Shown here: piece by piece, positions 34,871-47,663 of the stretch | Numbering within the stretch: the first letter of the stretch is position 1 | How the letters are laid out: each line of letters starts with the position of its first letter | Assembly (NCBI RefSeq): GCF_001642795.1 | Contig: NZ_LKEH01000047.1 | Span: forward strand, 371,162-435,161 | DNA from: Pseudomonas viridiflava | GTDB lineage: Bacteria; Pseudomonadota; Gammaproteobacteria; Pseudomonadales; Pseudomonadaceae | Reading direction: 5' to 3' | DNA: 64,000 bases | The notes under the pieces: model-generated | What the model was told of the DNA's origin: nothing | Database searches by the model: none | Seen by the model: the letters and a program-made list of their open reading frames with translations, nothing else | Translations under genes and position numbers: made by a program

Positions 34871-36565
34871 ATGAGCAAGCCCACTCCAGAACCCGCTGCG
34901 AATACAAAGGCAGGCCCTGTCGTACCGACCAACTTCCTGCGTCCGATCGTGCAGGCTGACCTGGATTCGGGCAAACACACCCGGATCGTGACCCGCTTCC
35001 CGCCAGAGCCGAACGGCTATCTGCACATCGGTCACGCCAAGTCGATCTGCGTCAATTTCGGTCTGGCCAACGAGTTCGGTGGCGCGACGCACCTGCGTTT
35101 CGACGACACCAACCCGGCCAAGGAAGACCAGGAATACATTGACGCCATCATGAGCGACGTGAAGTGGCTCGGCTTCGAGTGGGCGGGCGAAGTGCGTTAC
35201 GCCTCGCAATACTTCGATCAACTGCATGACTGGGCCGTTGAACTGATCAAGTCCGGCAAGGCTTATGTGGATGATCTGACCCCCGAGCAGGCACGCGAAT
35301 ACCGTGGCACCCTGACCGAGCCGGGTAAGAACAGCCCGTTCCGTGAGCGCAGCGTCGAGGAAAACCTGGACCTGTTCGCCCGCATGAAAGCCGGTGAGTT
35401 CGAAGACGGTGCTCGCGTACTGCGCGCCAAGATCGACATGGCGTCGCCGAACATGAACCTGCGCGACCCGATCCTGTACCGCATTCGTCACGCGCACCAT
35501 CATCAGACCGGTGACAAATGGTGCATCTACCCGATCTATGACTTCACCCACGGTCAGTCGGACGCCATCGAAGGCATTACCCATTCGATTTGCACGCTGG
35601 AGTTCGAAAGCCATCGTCCGTTATACGACTGGTTTCTGGACAACCTGCCGGTGCCGTGCAAGCCGCGCCAGTACGAGTTCTCGCGCCTGAATCTGAGCTA
35701 CACCGTGACCAGCAAGCGTAAGCTCAAGCAACTGGTTGACGAGAAGCACGTCAATGGTTGGGATGATCCGCGCATGTCCACGCTGTCCGGCTTCCGTCGC
35801 CGTGGCTATACGCCGGCTTCGATCCGCAACTTCTGCGAAATGGTTGGCACCAACCGTTCCGACGGCGTGGTGGATTTCGGCATGCTCGAGTTCAGCATCC
35901 GTGATGACCTAGACCGCAATGCGCCACGCGCCATGTGCGTGCTGCGTCCGTTGAAGGTCGTGATCACCAATTACCCGGAAGGCCAGGTCGAGAAGCTCGA
36001 ACTGCCGCGTCACCCCAAGGAAGACCTGGGCGTGCGCGAACTGCCGTTTGCTCGCGAGATCTACATCGATCGCGACGACTATATGGAAGAGCCGCCGAAA
36101 GGCTACAAGCGCCTTGAGCCGAACGGCGAAGTGCGCCTGCGCGGTAGCTACGTGATCCGTGCCGACGAGGCCATCAAGGACGCCGACGGCAACATCGTCG
36201 AGCTGCGCTGCTCCTACGACCCTGACACCCTGGGCAAGAACCCTGAAGGCCGCAAGGTCAAGGGCGTTATCCACTGGGTGCCGGCCGAGGCCAGCGTGGA
36301 ATGCGAAGTGCGTCTCTACGACCGTCTGTTCCGTTCCCCTTCGCCCGACAAGGCCGAAGATGGCGCTACGTTCCTGGAAAACATCAACCCTGATTCCCTG
36401 CAGGTCCTGACAGGTTGTCGTGCTGAACCATCGCTGGCTAATGCACAGCCGGAAGACCGGTTCCAGTTCGAACGCGAAGGCTACTTCTGCGCCGACATCA
36501 AGGATACAAAACCTGGTCGTCCGGTCTTCAACCGCACAGTGACACTGCGCGATTCCTGGAGCTGA
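34871..36565 (+). CDS. glnS: Glutaminyl-tRNA synthetase
   Basis: The 564-residue class I enzyme has [14 protein letters not shown] (HIGH motif at about residues 39-52), the KMSKS-equivalent [10 protein letters not shown], and GlnRS-specific [16 protein letters not shown]. The C-terminal beta-barrel anticodon domains are complete. The ATG with AAGGA 7 nt upstream is preferred to an ATG 15 bp earlier with no ribosome site. The TGA stop overlaps an ATG of the following frame (TGATG), consistent with coupling to cysS. Confidence 0.97.
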   Translation: MSKPTPEPAANTKAGPVVPTNFLRPIVQADLDSGKHTRIVTRFPPEPNGYLHIGHAKSICVNFGLANEFGGATHLRFDDTNPAKEDQEYIDAIMSDVKWLGFEWAGEVRYASQYFDQLHDWAVELIKSGKAYVDDLTPEQAREYRGTLTEPGKNSPFRERSVEENLDLFARMKAGEFEDGARVLRAKIDMASPNMNLRDPILYRIRHAHHHQTGDKWCIYPIYDFTHGQSDAIEGITHSICTLEFESHRPLYDWFLDNLPVPCKPRQYEFSRLNLSYTVTSKRKLKQLVDEKHVNGWDDPRMSTLSGFRRRGYTPASIRNFCEMVGTNRSDGVVDFGMLEFSIRDDLDRNAPRAMCVLRPLKVVITNYPEGQVEKLELPRHPKEDLGVRELPFAREIYIDRDDYMEEPPKGYKRLEPNGEVRLRGSYVIRADEAIKDADGNIVELRCSYDPDTLGKNPEGRKVKGVIHWVPAEASVECEVRLYDRLFRSPSPDKAEDGATFLENINPDSLQVLTGCRAEPSLANAQPEDRFQFEREGYFCADIKDTKPGRPVFNRTVTLRDSWS

Positions 36566-36585
36566 TGTACCACGGGGGTAGGAAA

Positions 36586-37968
36586 GTGCTTTCCATCTAC
36601 AACACGCTCACCAAGAGCAAAGAAGTTTTCCAGCCGCTGGATGGCAACAAGGTGCGCATGTACGTCTGCGGGATGACCGTGTACGACTACTGCCACCTGG
36701 GCCACGGCCGCAGCATGGTCGCGTTCGATCTGGTGACCCGCTGGTTGCGGTTCAGCGGCTATGAACTGACCTATGTGCGCAACATCACCGACATTGACGA
36801 CAAGATCATCAACCGTGCGCGTGACAACGGTGAGTCGTTCGACGCGCTGACTGCGCGCATGATTGACGCCATGCATGAGGACGAGGCTCGCCTCAATATC
36901 CTCAAGCCGGACATGGAGCCGCGTGCCACCGATCACATCGCCGGCATGCACGCCATGATCCAGACCCTGATCGACAAGGGCTACGCTTACGCGCCGGGCA
37001 ATGGCGATGTGTACTACCGCGTCGGCAAGTTTGTCGGCTACGGCAAGCTGTCGCGCAAGAAAATCGAAGACCTGCGCATCGGTGCACGAATCGAAGTGGA
37101 CGAGTCGAAGGACGATCCACTGGACTTCGTGCTCTGGAAGGGCGTCAAGCCGGGCGAGCCGAGCTGGGATTCGCCATGGGGGCCGGGTCGTCCGGGCTGG
37201 CATATCGAGTGCTCGGTGATGTCGACCTGCTGCCTGGGTGACACCTTCGATATTCACGGCGGCGGCAGTGATCTCGAGTTTCCGCACCATGAAAACGAGA
37301 TTGCCCAGAGCGAAGCGGCGACCGGCAAGACGTACGCCAATGCGTGGTTGCACTGCGGCATGATCCGCATCAATGGCGAGAAGATGTCCAAGTCCTTGAA
37401 CAACTTCTTCACCATTCGCGACGTGCTGGAGAAATACCACCCGGAAGTGGTGCGTTACCTGCTGGTATCGAGCCACTACCGGAGTGCGATCAATTATTCC
37501 GAGGACAGCCTGCGCGAGTCCAAGGCGGCGCTGGAGCGTTTCTATCACGCGCTCAAGGGCCTGCCGGTCTCCGAGCCGGTCGGCGGCGAAGCGTTCGTCG
37601 AGCGCTTTACTGCTGCAATGAACGACGACTTCGGCACGCCCGAAGCCTGTGCCGTGCTGTTTGAAATGGTGCGCGAGGTCAACCGTCTGCGTGAGACCGA
37701 TCCTGCTGCAGCAGCGGGCCTTGCGGCGCGCCTCAAGCAACTGGCCAGCGTGCTGGGTGTGTTGCAGCTGGAGGCTGATGACTTTCTGCGCGCGGGTGCA
37801 GAAGGTCGTGTCGATGCCGCTGAAGTGGAAGCGCTGATTCAGGCGCGTCTGGCAGCGCGCGCTGCCAAGGACTGGGCCGAATCCGACCGCATCCGCGACC
37901 AGATCACCGCCATGGGCGTTGTGCTGGAAGACGGTAAGGGCGGAACCACCTGGCGTCTTGCGGACTGA
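36586..37968 (+). CDS. cysS: Cysteinyl-tRNA synthetase
   Basis: The 460-residue class I synthetase has HIGH-type CHLGHGRSM, zinc-site residues [13 protein letters not shown] and HHENE, and the KMSKS loop [15 protein letters not shown] is chosen because it restores the usual N-terminus ([14 protein letters not shown]) and is preceded by GGGGGTAGGA; an ATG overlapping the glnS stop, 21 bp upstream, would add seven residues. It is co-transcribed with glnS. Confidence 0.96.
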   Translation: MLSIYNTLTKSKEVFQPLDGNKVRMYVCGMTVYDYCHLGHGRSMVAFDLVTRWLRFSGYELTYVRNITDIDDKIINRARDNGESFDALTARMIDAMHEDEARLNILKPDMEPRATDHIAGMHAMIQTLIDKGYAYAPGNGDVYYRVGKFVGYGKLSRKKIEDLRIGARIEVDESKDDPLDFVLWKGVKPGEPSWDSPWGPGRPGWHIECSVMSTCCLGDTFDIHGGGSDLEFPHHENEIAQSEAATGKTYANAWLHCGMIRINGEKMSKSLNNFFTIRDVLEKYHPEVVRYLLVSSHYRSAINYSEDSLRESKAALERFYHALKGLPVSEPVGGEAFVERFTAAMNDDFGTPEACAVLFEMVREVNRLRETDPAAAAGLAARLKQLASVLGVLQLEADDFLRAGAEGRVDAAEVEALIQARLAARAAKDWAESDRIRDQITAMGVVLEDGKGGTTWRLAD

Positions 37969-38004
37969 AGTCGAAACGAGAGTGTCTGGCTGGATGCATA
38001 ACGA

Positions 38005-38032
38005 GTGGGAGGCGGCTTGCCGGCGATAGCGT
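38005..38032 (+). repeat. Single REP element
   Basis: GTGGGAGGCGGCTTGCCGGCGATAGCG is a typical Pseudomonas REP with imperfect GGCGGCTTGCCGGC palindrome, placed just after cysS. Confidence 0.75.
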
Positions 38033-38049
38033 CAGTTCATTCACTGATC

Positions 38050-38242
38050 TGATCGTTCCCACGCTCTGCGTGGGAATGCCTCTCAGGACGCTCCGCGTCC
38101 GCTCTCGAATGTGGCGCAGATGTGTGCCCAAGCTCCAGTGTTTTTCACGTCATGCGCTCGGCACACTGAATCCTCAGTCTGTGCCATTTGTGACGCCGAG
38201 CGTCACGGGATGCATGCCCACGCGGAGCGATGGGCACGATCA
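38050..38242. repeat. Tail-to-tail pair of dispersed double-hairpin repeats
   Basis: One plus-oriented unit lies at 38050-38100 and one minus-oriented unit at 38190-38242, separated by about 90 bp without a credible gene. They fill the 303-bp gap between convergent cysS and the activator gene, together with the REP at 38005. Confidence 0.75.
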
Positions 38243-38271
38243 GCGTCGAGGCGGGCACTACCTGACATCGA

Positions 38272-40131
38272 TCAGGTTTCGCCGCCTTGCTGTTCCCGCA
38301 ACCGCTTGTACAAGGTGTTGCGACTCACCCCGAGTCGCTTCGCCAGCTGCGAAATATTCCCTCCGGCCGCCTGAAGCAGATCGTTCAGGTCGTCGGTGTT
38401 TTGCAGGCGATCCGGCATAACCCCGGCTATCTGTAGGTCACTACGCTGCTCACCCAATCCTGCATCCAGAAAGAAGTCTTCCGGCAAATGATCGGTGGTG
38501 ATCGGCTGATCGTCGGCCAATGCCAGCGCCACCTGAATCACGCTGTTGAGCTGGCGGATATTGCCCGGCCATGGGTGATGCTCGAACAGCTCAAGCACTT
38601 CCCGTGAAAAACCGGCCCGCTGGTGCGGGTCCCGATGCCGTTCCCAGATGCGTTGCACCAGTGCGTGCTTGTCGGTTCTTTCGCGCAGCGGCGGCAGTTC
38701 GATGTTCAGGCCGCTGATCCGGTAATAGAGGTCCTGACGAAAATGCCCGGCCTGCACCTGATCGCGCAACGTGCGGTTGGTGGCTGATACCAGACGGATA
38801 TCCACCGGATACAACTCGCCACCCCCCAGCGGCTGAACGCAACGCTCCTGAAGGACCCGCAGCAGACGCGCCTGCACCGACATCGGCATGTCACCGATTT
38901 CGTCCAGAAACAGTGTGCCCTTGTCGGCCTTGCGAATCAGCCCGATGCTGCCTTTCTGGCTGGCACCCGTGAACGCGCCCTTGGCGTAGCCGAACAGCTC
39001 AGCTTCCACCAGATCGGCCGGAATCGCCGCGCAATTGACCGCGATCAGCGGCTGACTGGCCCGCGAGCTGGCCTGATGCAGCGCCTTGACGAACACTTCC
39101 TTGCCGACCCCGGTCTCGCCATGGATCAACAACGGAATATCCTTTTCCAGCAGGCGCTGTGCCTGGATAACAGCCTTCTCGACGCGGGCATCGCCCAGGC
39201 TGATGGCTTGCAGATCCAGGCTTCGGGCGACAATCGGAACAGGAGTGGCTGCCGTAACCGCATGCAGTTGCAATGGCTTGCGTCTCGGGCGTTTGATCAG
39301 GCACTGGAAGCGGTTATTGCCGAACGCCTGCAGCGCAAAAGGCCGGGCTTCGGGCTCGCTGAGCAGTTGCAGGATCGGGCATTTGAACAGCGTCTCGATG
39401 CTGACGCCGGCGAGCCTGACACCCAGCAGCGTGTCGGCGCGGCGATTTGCGCAGAGAATCTGGCCGCTCTCGTCGAAAATCAGCAGTCCGGCCCACTGGC
39501 TGTCGAGGTTGTTCAGGCCTGTATTGAAGATCAGCTGGAAATGCGTGTCGCGAAACTGGTCGAGGATCAGCCGGTTTTCCACCGACTGGCTCATCATCTT
39601 GACCATGCCCAGGGTGTGGGAGGGCGGCAGGAAGCTGTCACTGGACACATCCAGTACCGCAATGATGCGCCGGTCAGCGTCGAAGATCGGCGAGGCCGAG
39701 CCAGTCATGAAGCGGTTGGCCTTGAGGAAATGCTCGTCAGGCTCGATATGGATGGCCTGTTCACAGGCCAGCGCGGTGCCGATGGCGTTGGTGCCGGTGC
39801 CTCGTTCACTCCAGCTGGCGCCCGCCAGAAATCCCTGATGCGATGAGTCGCCAAACCGCTGAGTGCCCCATGACTTCAGCAACTGGCCTTGGGGATCGGC
39901 CAGCAGAATCAGGCAATTGGAGTTGCTCAGGATATTTTCGTAGACCGGCAGTACTTCCTGATGGGTCGTCTGCACCAGCGCGTTGTGGCGCTCCAGCAGC
40001 TGTGAGACTTCCGACCCGGGCAACTGGCCGAACGACGGACGCGTCTGATGGCTGAGACCGAAGTCCCGGCAACGGGTCCATGAATCGCGAATGATGATGT
40101 CGTGCGCAAGCGAAGTGCTGGATTGAGCCAT
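38272..40131 (-). CDS. Sigma-54-dependent activator, AcoR type (GAF, AAA+, Fis HTH)
   Basis: The 619-residue enhancer-binding protein has an N-terminal sensor part with a GAF-like domain (about residues 60-200: ILLADPQGQLLKSWG...RGTGTNAIGTAL), a PAS-like segment (about 205-240), and an AAA+ domain with Walker A GETGVGKE (338-345), the sigma-54-contacting loop GAFTGA (385-390), GTLFLDEIGDMP and an arginine-finger region. The C-terminal Fis-type HTH is NISQLAKRLGVSRNTLYKRLRE. It diverges from the polyol ABC importer, whose promoter has a -24/-12 element, so it is the likely activator of that operon, probably sensing glycerol or a related alcohol. The ligand is inferred only from the target operon. 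Confidence 0.92.
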   Translation of the reverse strand: MAQSSTSLAHDIIIRDSWTRCRDFGLSHQTRPSFGQLPGSEVSQLLERHNALVQTTHQEVLPVYENILSNSNCLILLADPQGQLLKSWGTQRFGDSSHQGFLAGASWSERGTGTNAIGTALACEQAIHIEPDEHFLKANRFMTGSASPIFDADRRIIAVLDVSSDSFLPPSHTLGMVKMMSQSVENRLILDQFRDTHFQLIFNTGLNNLDSQWAGLLIFDESGQILCANRRADTLLGVRLAGVSIETLFKCPILQLLSEPEARPFALQAFGNNRFQCLIKRPRRKPLQLHAVTAATPVPIVARSLDLQAISLGDARVEKAVIQAQRLLEKDIPLLIHGETGVGKEVFVKALHQASSRASQPLIAVNCAAIPADLVEAELFGYAKGAFTGASQKGSIGLIRKADKGTLFLDEIGDMPMSVQARLLRVLQERCVQPLGGGELYPVDIRLVSATNRTLRDQVQAGHFRQDLYYRISGLNIELPPLRERTDKHALVQRIWERHRDPHQRAGFSREVLELFEHHPWPGNIRQLNSVIQVALALADDQPITTDHLPEDFFLDAGLGEQRSDLQIAGVMPDRLQNTDDLNDLLQAAGGNISQLAKRLGVSRNTLYKRLREQQGGET

Positions 40132-40216
40132 GGCAAAACCTGCAAGGATGACGTGTTGTTTTTATTTTCAGGTTTCGTCGCGTGTCCATCCTGGCGTGCA
40201 ACGTCCATCCAGTGTC

Positions 40217-40285
40217 GTTCAGATGTGTTCAAAGTCAACGTTCATTTTGTTCAGTTGTTCAGCGTTTACTGTTCATTTTTGTTCA
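40217..40285 (+). promoter_or_regulatory. Array of seven GTTCA direct repeats, candidate UAS
   Basis: GTTCA occurs at 40217, 40227, 40240, 40249, 40257, 40271 and 40281, all in one orientation; four to five copies extend to TGTTCA. The array lies about 100-170 bp upstream of the expected sigma-54 start site, the usual range for activator binding, and also upstream of the divergent activator gene. Confidence 0.5.
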
Positions 40286-40358
40286 GCTGCGAAGCGGCTT
40301 TCGCCCAATGAAACCGGGCGAATGCTCTGGGACGGGCCTTGGCGCGGTTTTGCCAGAC

Positions 40359-40375
40359 CTGGCACGAATGTCGCT
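40359..40375 (+). promoter_or_regulatory. Sigma-54 (-24/-12) promoter of the polyol importer operon
   Basis: CTGGCACGAATGTCGCT matches YTGGCACG-N4-TTGCW with one mismatch, and the invariant GG and GC doublets are exactly 10 bp apart. Transcription should begin near 40386, giving a leader of about 40 nt before the first ATPase gene. Confidence 0.7.
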
Positions 40376-40426
40376 ATCTGCACACCAGTCACGCATTACC
40401 CTTAAAAAAACAACAAAGGGCACGCC

Positions 40427-41521
40427 ATGTCTCTCACGCTGGAGCACGTCAGTCGCGCAGTCGATGGCCAAATATGGATCGACGACGCGTCCCTGAGCTT
40501 TGAGCCAGGATCCTTCAACGTTCTGCTGGGGCGAACCCTGTCAGGCAAAACCAGTCTGATGCGCCTGATGGCCGGGCTGGATAAACCCGACAGCGGGCGA
40601 GTGCTGATGAACGGGGTCGATGTCACCCATCGTCCGGTTCGCCTGCGCAACGTCTCGATGGTTTACCAGCAGTTCATCAATTACCCGAGCATGACGGTAT
40701 TCGAAAACATCGCCTCGCCGCTGCGTCAGGCGGGCATGTCCAAGGACGTTATCCACAGCCGCGTCCACGAAACCGCGAAAATGCTGCGCATCGAGAAGTT
40801 TCTGCAGCGCCATCCTCTTGAACTGTCCGGCGGCCAGCAGCAGCGCACCGCGATGGCCCGGGCGCTGGTCAAGGATGCCGAACTGATCCTGTTCGACGAG
40901 CCGCTGGTCAACCTCGACTACAAGCTGCGCGAAGAGCTGCGTCAGGAGATGCGCGAACTGTTCGCCGCTCGCCATACCATCGCCATCTACGCCACCACAG
41001 AACCCAACGAAGCGCTGGCGCTGGGCGGTACGACCACCATCCTGCATGAAGGTCGGGTGGTGCAGAGCGGCAAGACCCCTGAGGTCTATCACAAGCCCGC
41101 CACCGTGCTGGCTGCCGAGCTGTTCTCGGAACCGCCGATCAACCTCATGCCGGGGCGCATCGATGGTAACGAGGTGAGCTTCGCCAACTTCGTGCATTTC
41201 CCGCTCAACGTCGACCTGCGCGCCATCGGTGATGGTGAGTACCGCTTTGGCGTGCGGCCCAGCCACCTCAGTCTGGTGCCGTCCAACGACGATGACCTCG
41301 AGCTGGCCGTGACCGTGGAGCTGGCCGAAATCAGCGGCTCGGAAACCTTCCTGCACGTGCGCAACGAGTTGTTCTCGCTGGTGCTGCATCTGCCGGGCGT
41401 TCACGCCTACGACGTCGATGCGCCGATCCGGGTGTACATCCCGACCCACAAACTTTTCGTGTTCGATCAGCAGGGCGGCCTTATCCAGGCGCCGGGCCTG
41501 CGCATGTCGAGGGTTGCCTGA
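40427..41521 (+). CDS. ABC importer ATPase, GlpS-like (glycerol/polyol)
   Basis: The 364-residue nucleotide-binding protein of the carbohydrate-uptake (MalK-like) class has Walker A GRTLSGKT (about residues 35-42), Q-loop YQQF, canonical signature LSGGQQQR and Walker B LILFDEP with catalytic Glu. A C-terminal OB-like regulatory domain follows from about residue 235. The switch-histidine position is changed: IYATTEPNEA replaces the usual IYVTHDQxEA (His to Thr). It pairs with the next gene as a heterodimer, as in rhizobial GlpST. Its TGA overlaps the next ATG by one base. Confidence 0.85.
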   Translation: MSLTLEHVSRAVDGQIWIDDASLSFEPGSFNVLLGRTLSGKTSLMRLMAGLDKPDSGRVLMNGVDVTHRPVRLRNVSMVYQQFINYPSMTVFENIASPLRQAGMSKDVIHSRVHETAKMLRIEKFLQRHPLELSGGQQQRTAMARALVKDAELILFDEPLVNLDYKLREELRQEMRELFAARHTIAIYATTEPNEALALGGTTTILHEGRVVQSGKTPEVYHKPATVLAAELFSEPPINLMPGRIDGNEVSFANFVHFPLNVDLRAIGDGEYRFGVRPSHLSLVPSNDDDLELAVTVELAEISGSETFLHVRNELFSLVLHLPGVHAYDVDAPIRVYIPTHKLFVFDQQGGLIQAPGLRMSRVA

Positions 41522-42626
41522 TGGCCGAGATCCGATTGCAGAACCTGGCGCACAGTTACAGCACCAACCCCGGGCCTGACGACTACGCGATTCGCGAAAT
41601 GAGCCATATCTGGGAACAGGGCGGGGCGTATGCGCTGCTCGGGCCTTCCGGCTGCGGCAAGTCGACCTTGCTCAACATTATTTCCGGCCTGCTGAGCCCG
41701 TCGCAGGGGCAGGTGCTGTTCGACTCCAAAGTGGTCAACGAGCTGCCGCCCGAGCACCGCAACATCGCTCAGGTTTTCCAGTTTCCGGTGATCTACGACA
41801 CCATGACCGTGTTCGATAACCTGGCCTTTCCATTGCGCAACCAGGGTATGGACAAGGCGCGCATTCTCGCCAAGGTCAATGAAATCGCCGAAGTGCTGGA
41901 TCTGCAGCCATTGCTGAAAAAGAAGGCGCGCAACCTGACGGCGGATGAAAAGCAGAAAGTGTCCATGGGGCGCGGGCTGGTGCGTGATGACGTTTCAGCC
42001 ATTCTGTTCGACGAGCCGCTGACGGTCATCGACCCGCACCTGAAGTGGAAGCTGCGCCGCAAGCTCAAGCAGATTCACGAGCAGTTCAACATCACCATGG
42101 TCTACGTCACCCACGACCAGTTGGAGGCCTCGACCTTCGCCGACAAGATCGCGGTGATGTACGGCGGCCAGATCGTCCAGTTTGGCACCCCGCGTGAACT
42201 GTTCGAGAAGCCCCGGCACACCTTTGTCGGCTATTTCATCGGTAGTCCCGGCATGAACCTCATCGATGTGCAGCCACAGGGTGACGGCGTCGGTTTTGGC
42301 GACGTTCACGTGCCGCTGTCCGGCCTGCTGCAGCAACAGATCGCACGGACCTCGTTTACCAGTCTGAAAATCGGCATTCGCCCCGAGTTCGTGCACGTCT
42401 GGGACGGTCCGTACGAGGAAGCGATGTGCGCCGAGGTGGTCTACGTCGAGGATCTGGGCACCTACAAGATTCTGACCCTGTCGCTGGCCGGGCAGAAGAT
42501 CAAGGTGCGCATGCCCGAAGACAAGCCGGTGCCGCAAGGTCAGGCGTGGATCAGTTTTCCGGCGCAGTGGCTGATGGTGTACGCCGATGACTTCCTGCTT
42601 GAGCCCACTCCAGATCGAGACCTGCC

Positions 42627-42630
<4 letters not shown>
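41521..42630 (+). CDS. ABC importer ATPase, GlpT-like (glycerol/polyol)
   Basis: The 369-residue second ATPase has Walker A GPSGCGKST, Q-loop FQFP, Walker B AILFDEP and an intact switch histidine (VYVTHDQLEA). The ABC signature is degenerate: NLTADEKQK stands where LSGGQ is expected. The C-terminal TOBE-like domain is present. The defects complement those of the preceding ATPase, so a heterodimer would have one canonical and one degenerate ATP site. It overlaps the permease gene by 4 bp. 'GlpT' here is the ABC subunit name used in rhizobia, not the G3P antiporter. Confidence 0.85.
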
Positions 42631-43496
<866 letters not shown>

Positions 43497-43506
43497 GGGC
43501 CGGGTC

Positions 43507-44307
43507 ATGAGTCTGCGCAAAGCCATACCGATGTTGATTTACCTGCTCTTTCTGCTGGTGCCGATCTACTGGCTGGTCAACATGTCGTTCAAGACCAATA
43601 CCGAGATCCTCGGCGGCCTGACCCTGTGGCCGCAGGATTTCACCCTGGCCAACTACAAGGTGATCTTCACCGACGAGAGCTGGTACAGCGGCTACATCAA
43701 CTCGCTGTACTACGTGTGCCTGAATACCGTGATATCGCTGAGCGTCGCGTTGCCAGCGGCCTACGCGTTTTCACGCTATCGTTTCCTCGGCGACAAGCAC
43801 CTGTTCTTCTGGTTGCTGACCAACCGCATGGCGCCACCGGCTGTGTTTCTGCTGCCGTTTTTCCAGCTGTATTCGTCGATCGGTCTGTTTGACACGCACA
43901 TCGCTGTGGCTCTGGCGCATTGCCTGTTCAACGTGCCGCTGGCGGTATGGATTCTGGAAGGCTTCATGTCGGGTGTTCCGAAGGAGATCGATGAAACCGC
44001 CTACATCGACGGTTACAGCTTTCCCAAATTCTTCGGCAAGATTTTCATCCCGCTGATTGGCTCGGGGATTGGTGTCACGGCGTTCTTCTGCTTCATGTTT
44101 TCCTGGGTCGAGCTGCTGCTGGCGCGCACCCTGACCTCGGTCAATGCCAAGCCGATTGCTGCGGTCATGACACGTACGGTCTCGGCGTCTGGTATCGATT
44201 GGGGCGTGCTGGCTGCGGCCGGTGTGCTGACCATTCTGCCGGGCATGCTGGTGATCTGGTTTGTTCGCAACCACGTGGTCAAGGGCTTTGCCCTTGGCCG
44301 TGTCTGA
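43507..44307 (+). CDS. ABC importer permease, GlpQ-like
   Basis: The 266-residue permease of the MalG/UgpE class has six helices and the EAA loop PKEIDETAYIDGYSFPKFFGKIFIPL. The ATG follows GAGGG and lies 10 bp after the upstream stop; an earlier in-frame ATG lies inside the preceding gene and is not preferred. The name follows rhizobial GlpSTPQ; it is not the phosphodiesterase GlpQ. Confidence 0.88.
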   Translation: MSLRKAIPMLIYLLFLLVPIYWLVNMSFKTNTEILGGLTLWPQDFTLANYKVIFTDESWYSGYINSLYYVCLNTVISLSVALPAAYAFSRYRFLGDKHLFFWLLTNRMAPPAVFLLPFFQLYSSIGLFDTHIAVALAHCLFNVPLAVWILEGFMSGVPKEIDETAYIDGYSFPKFFGKIFIPLIGSGIGVTAFFCFMFSWVELLLARTLTSVNAKPIAAVMTRTVSASGIDWGVLAAAGVLTILPGMLVIWFVRNHVVKGFALGRV

Positions 44308-44318
44308 GGAGACGAAAA

Positions 44319-44591
44319 ATGGAGTGGATGTCCTGGACACTGCCCACCGCGGCCTTCTTCGGCAGTATCGCTTTGCTGCTGGTGGGAATGACGGTATGGG
44401 AGCTGCGCTCGGCCAGTATCGAGCGTCGCGGGTTTCTGCCGATCGCCACCACACGTGGCGACCGGCTGTTCATCGGGCTGTTGGGCAGTGCTTATCTGCA
44501 TCTGATGGTGATCGGCGCGACCGACTGGAGTATCTGGGTCGCTTCGGGGGCCTCTCTGGTGTGGCTGTTGGTGGTGATGCGTTGGGGTTAG
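44319..44591 (+). CDS. DUF2160 small membrane protein (GlpU-like)
   Basis: The 90-residue protein has three hydrophobic segments (about residues 7-28, 48-65 and 70-87) and no soluble domain. It matches DUF2160, a family found almost only between permease and binding-protein genes of glycerol-type ABC importers (GlpU in rhizobia). A GAGGAGA ribosome site and an 11-bp gap put it in the operon. Its role is unknown; accessory transporter subunit is the likely guess. Confidence 0.82.
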   Translation: MEWMSWTLPTAAFFGSIALLLVGMTVWELRSASIERRGFLPIATTRGDRLFIGLLGSAYLHLMVIGATDWSIWVASGASLVWLLVVMRWG

Positions 44592-44675
44592 CAGGCGGGC
44601 GGGCGTGATTGTCCGCACGACGGCTGGCGGTATTCGAAAAGCGGGACTACATAAGAAGTAACTCTTGAGGTGTCT

Positions 44676-46448
<1,773 letters not shown>

Positions 46449-46470
46449 GCGTTCTTGAAGTACAAAAAAA

Positions 46471-46497
46471 CGGCACCCTCGGGTGCCGTTTTTTTTG
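46471..46497 (+). terminator. Terminator of the importer operon
   Basis: CGGCACCC/GGGTGCCG stem with flanking A7 and T8; near-symmetric, so it can also act for convergent folD. Confidence 0.9.
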
Positions 46498-46513
46498 CTG
46501 CCGAAAAGCTGTA

Positions 46514-47368
46514 TCAGCTGTGCAGCGTCTCGGCTGCGTACAGCGTGTTTTCCAGCAGGCAGGCGCGGGTCATGGGGCCGACGCCGCCTGGGACTGGAGT
46601 GATCCAGCCAGCGCGGGGCAGGGCGGTTTCATAGACCACATCGCCGACCAGCTTGCCATCGGCCTGACGGTTGATGCCGACATCGATCACGATGGCGCCA
46701 GGTTTGATCCACTCGCCTTTTACAAGGCCTGGCTTGCCAGCGGCAACCACGACCAGATCGGCGCGGCCGACATGGCCAGCCAGATCCTTGGTGAAACGGT
46801 GAGTCACAGTGACGGTGCAGCCACCCAGCAGCAACTCCATCGCCATCGGACGACCGACGATATTGGAAGCGCCCACGACGACCGCGTCCATGCCGTACAG
46901 ATCAACGCCGGTACTTTCCAGCAGAGTCATGATGCCTTTCGGCGTGCATGGGCGCAGCAGGGGAATGCGCTGAGCCAGGCGGCCCACGTTATAAGGGTGG
47001 AAACCATCCACGTCCTTGTCCGGGCGGATGCGCTCCAGCAACAGCGAAGCGTCCAGATGCTCGGGCAGAGGCAATTGCAGCAGGATGCCGTCGACGGCAG
47101 CGTCTTCATTGAGGCGATCGATTAGCTCGGTCAGTGCAACCTGAGTGGTGGCTGCGGGCAGGTCGTAGGCCTGGGAGATGAAGCCGACTTCTTCACAGTC
47201 CTTGCGCTTGTGGGAGACATACACCTGGGAGGCGGGGTCGCTGCCCACCAGAATCACCGCGAGGCCCGGCGTACGCAGGCCTTGCTGGCTACGTTCGGCG
47301 ACACGTTTGGCGATCTGCTGGCGCAGGCTGGCGGCGATCGCTTTGCCGTCGATTAGTTTTGCAGTCAT
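46514..47368 (-). CDS. folD: Methylenetetrahydrofolate dehydrogenase/cyclohydrolase
   Basis: The 284-residue bifunctional one-carbon enzyme has the catalytic [14 protein letters not shown] (Lys at about residue 54), [14 protein letters not shown], the Rossmann region [17 protein letters not shown] and [16 protein letters not shown]. It is cytosolic and NADP-dependent. It stands alone on the minus strand, converging with the importer operon. Confidence 0.96.
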   Translation of the reverse strand: MTAKLIDGKAIAASLRQQIAKRVAERSQQGLRTPGLAVILVGSDPASQVYVSHKRKDCEEVGFISQAYDLPAATTQVALTELIDRLNEDAAVDGILLQLPLPEHLDASLLLERIRPDKDVDGFHPYNVGRLAQRIPLLRPCTPKGIMTLLESTGVDLYGMDAVVVGASNIVGRPMAMELLLGGCTVTVTHRFTKDLAGHVGRADLVVVAAGKPGLVKGEWIKPGAIVIDVGINRQADGKLVGDVVYETALPRAGWITPVPGGVGPMTRACLLENTLYAAETLHS

Positions 47369-47663
47369 GACGCGTGATTAACCATCGAGAGGAAATAAAA
47401 TGAGCGCGCATTCTCGCATGACATGGCGCGAGGGCAAAGACGCTTGGTCAGCATATTCCGCTAACCCCTTTATCTAACTGAATTTTTTTCAAAAAAGAGT
47501 TGACGACCTCAGGGGGCGTCTATAAGATTCGTCGCACTTGCCGGGCAGAGCCCAGCACTGGTTAAGCTAGCACTGGTTGATTAGGTCAGGCAGAGTTGCA
47601 AATCAGCTCGGTGTGATTGAAAGCCTTTTAATTTGTGATCGTAAAAGAATACAGATTATATAA
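47369..47663 (+). promoter_or_regulatory. tRNA operon promoter and leader
   Basis: The gap between folD and the first tRNA holds TTGACG (47500-47505), 17 bp, then TAAGAT (47523-47528), a plausible stable-RNA promoter. The leader of about 130 nt contains a direct repeat AGCACTGGTT at 47554 and 47569. No gene is seen. Confidence 0.55.
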
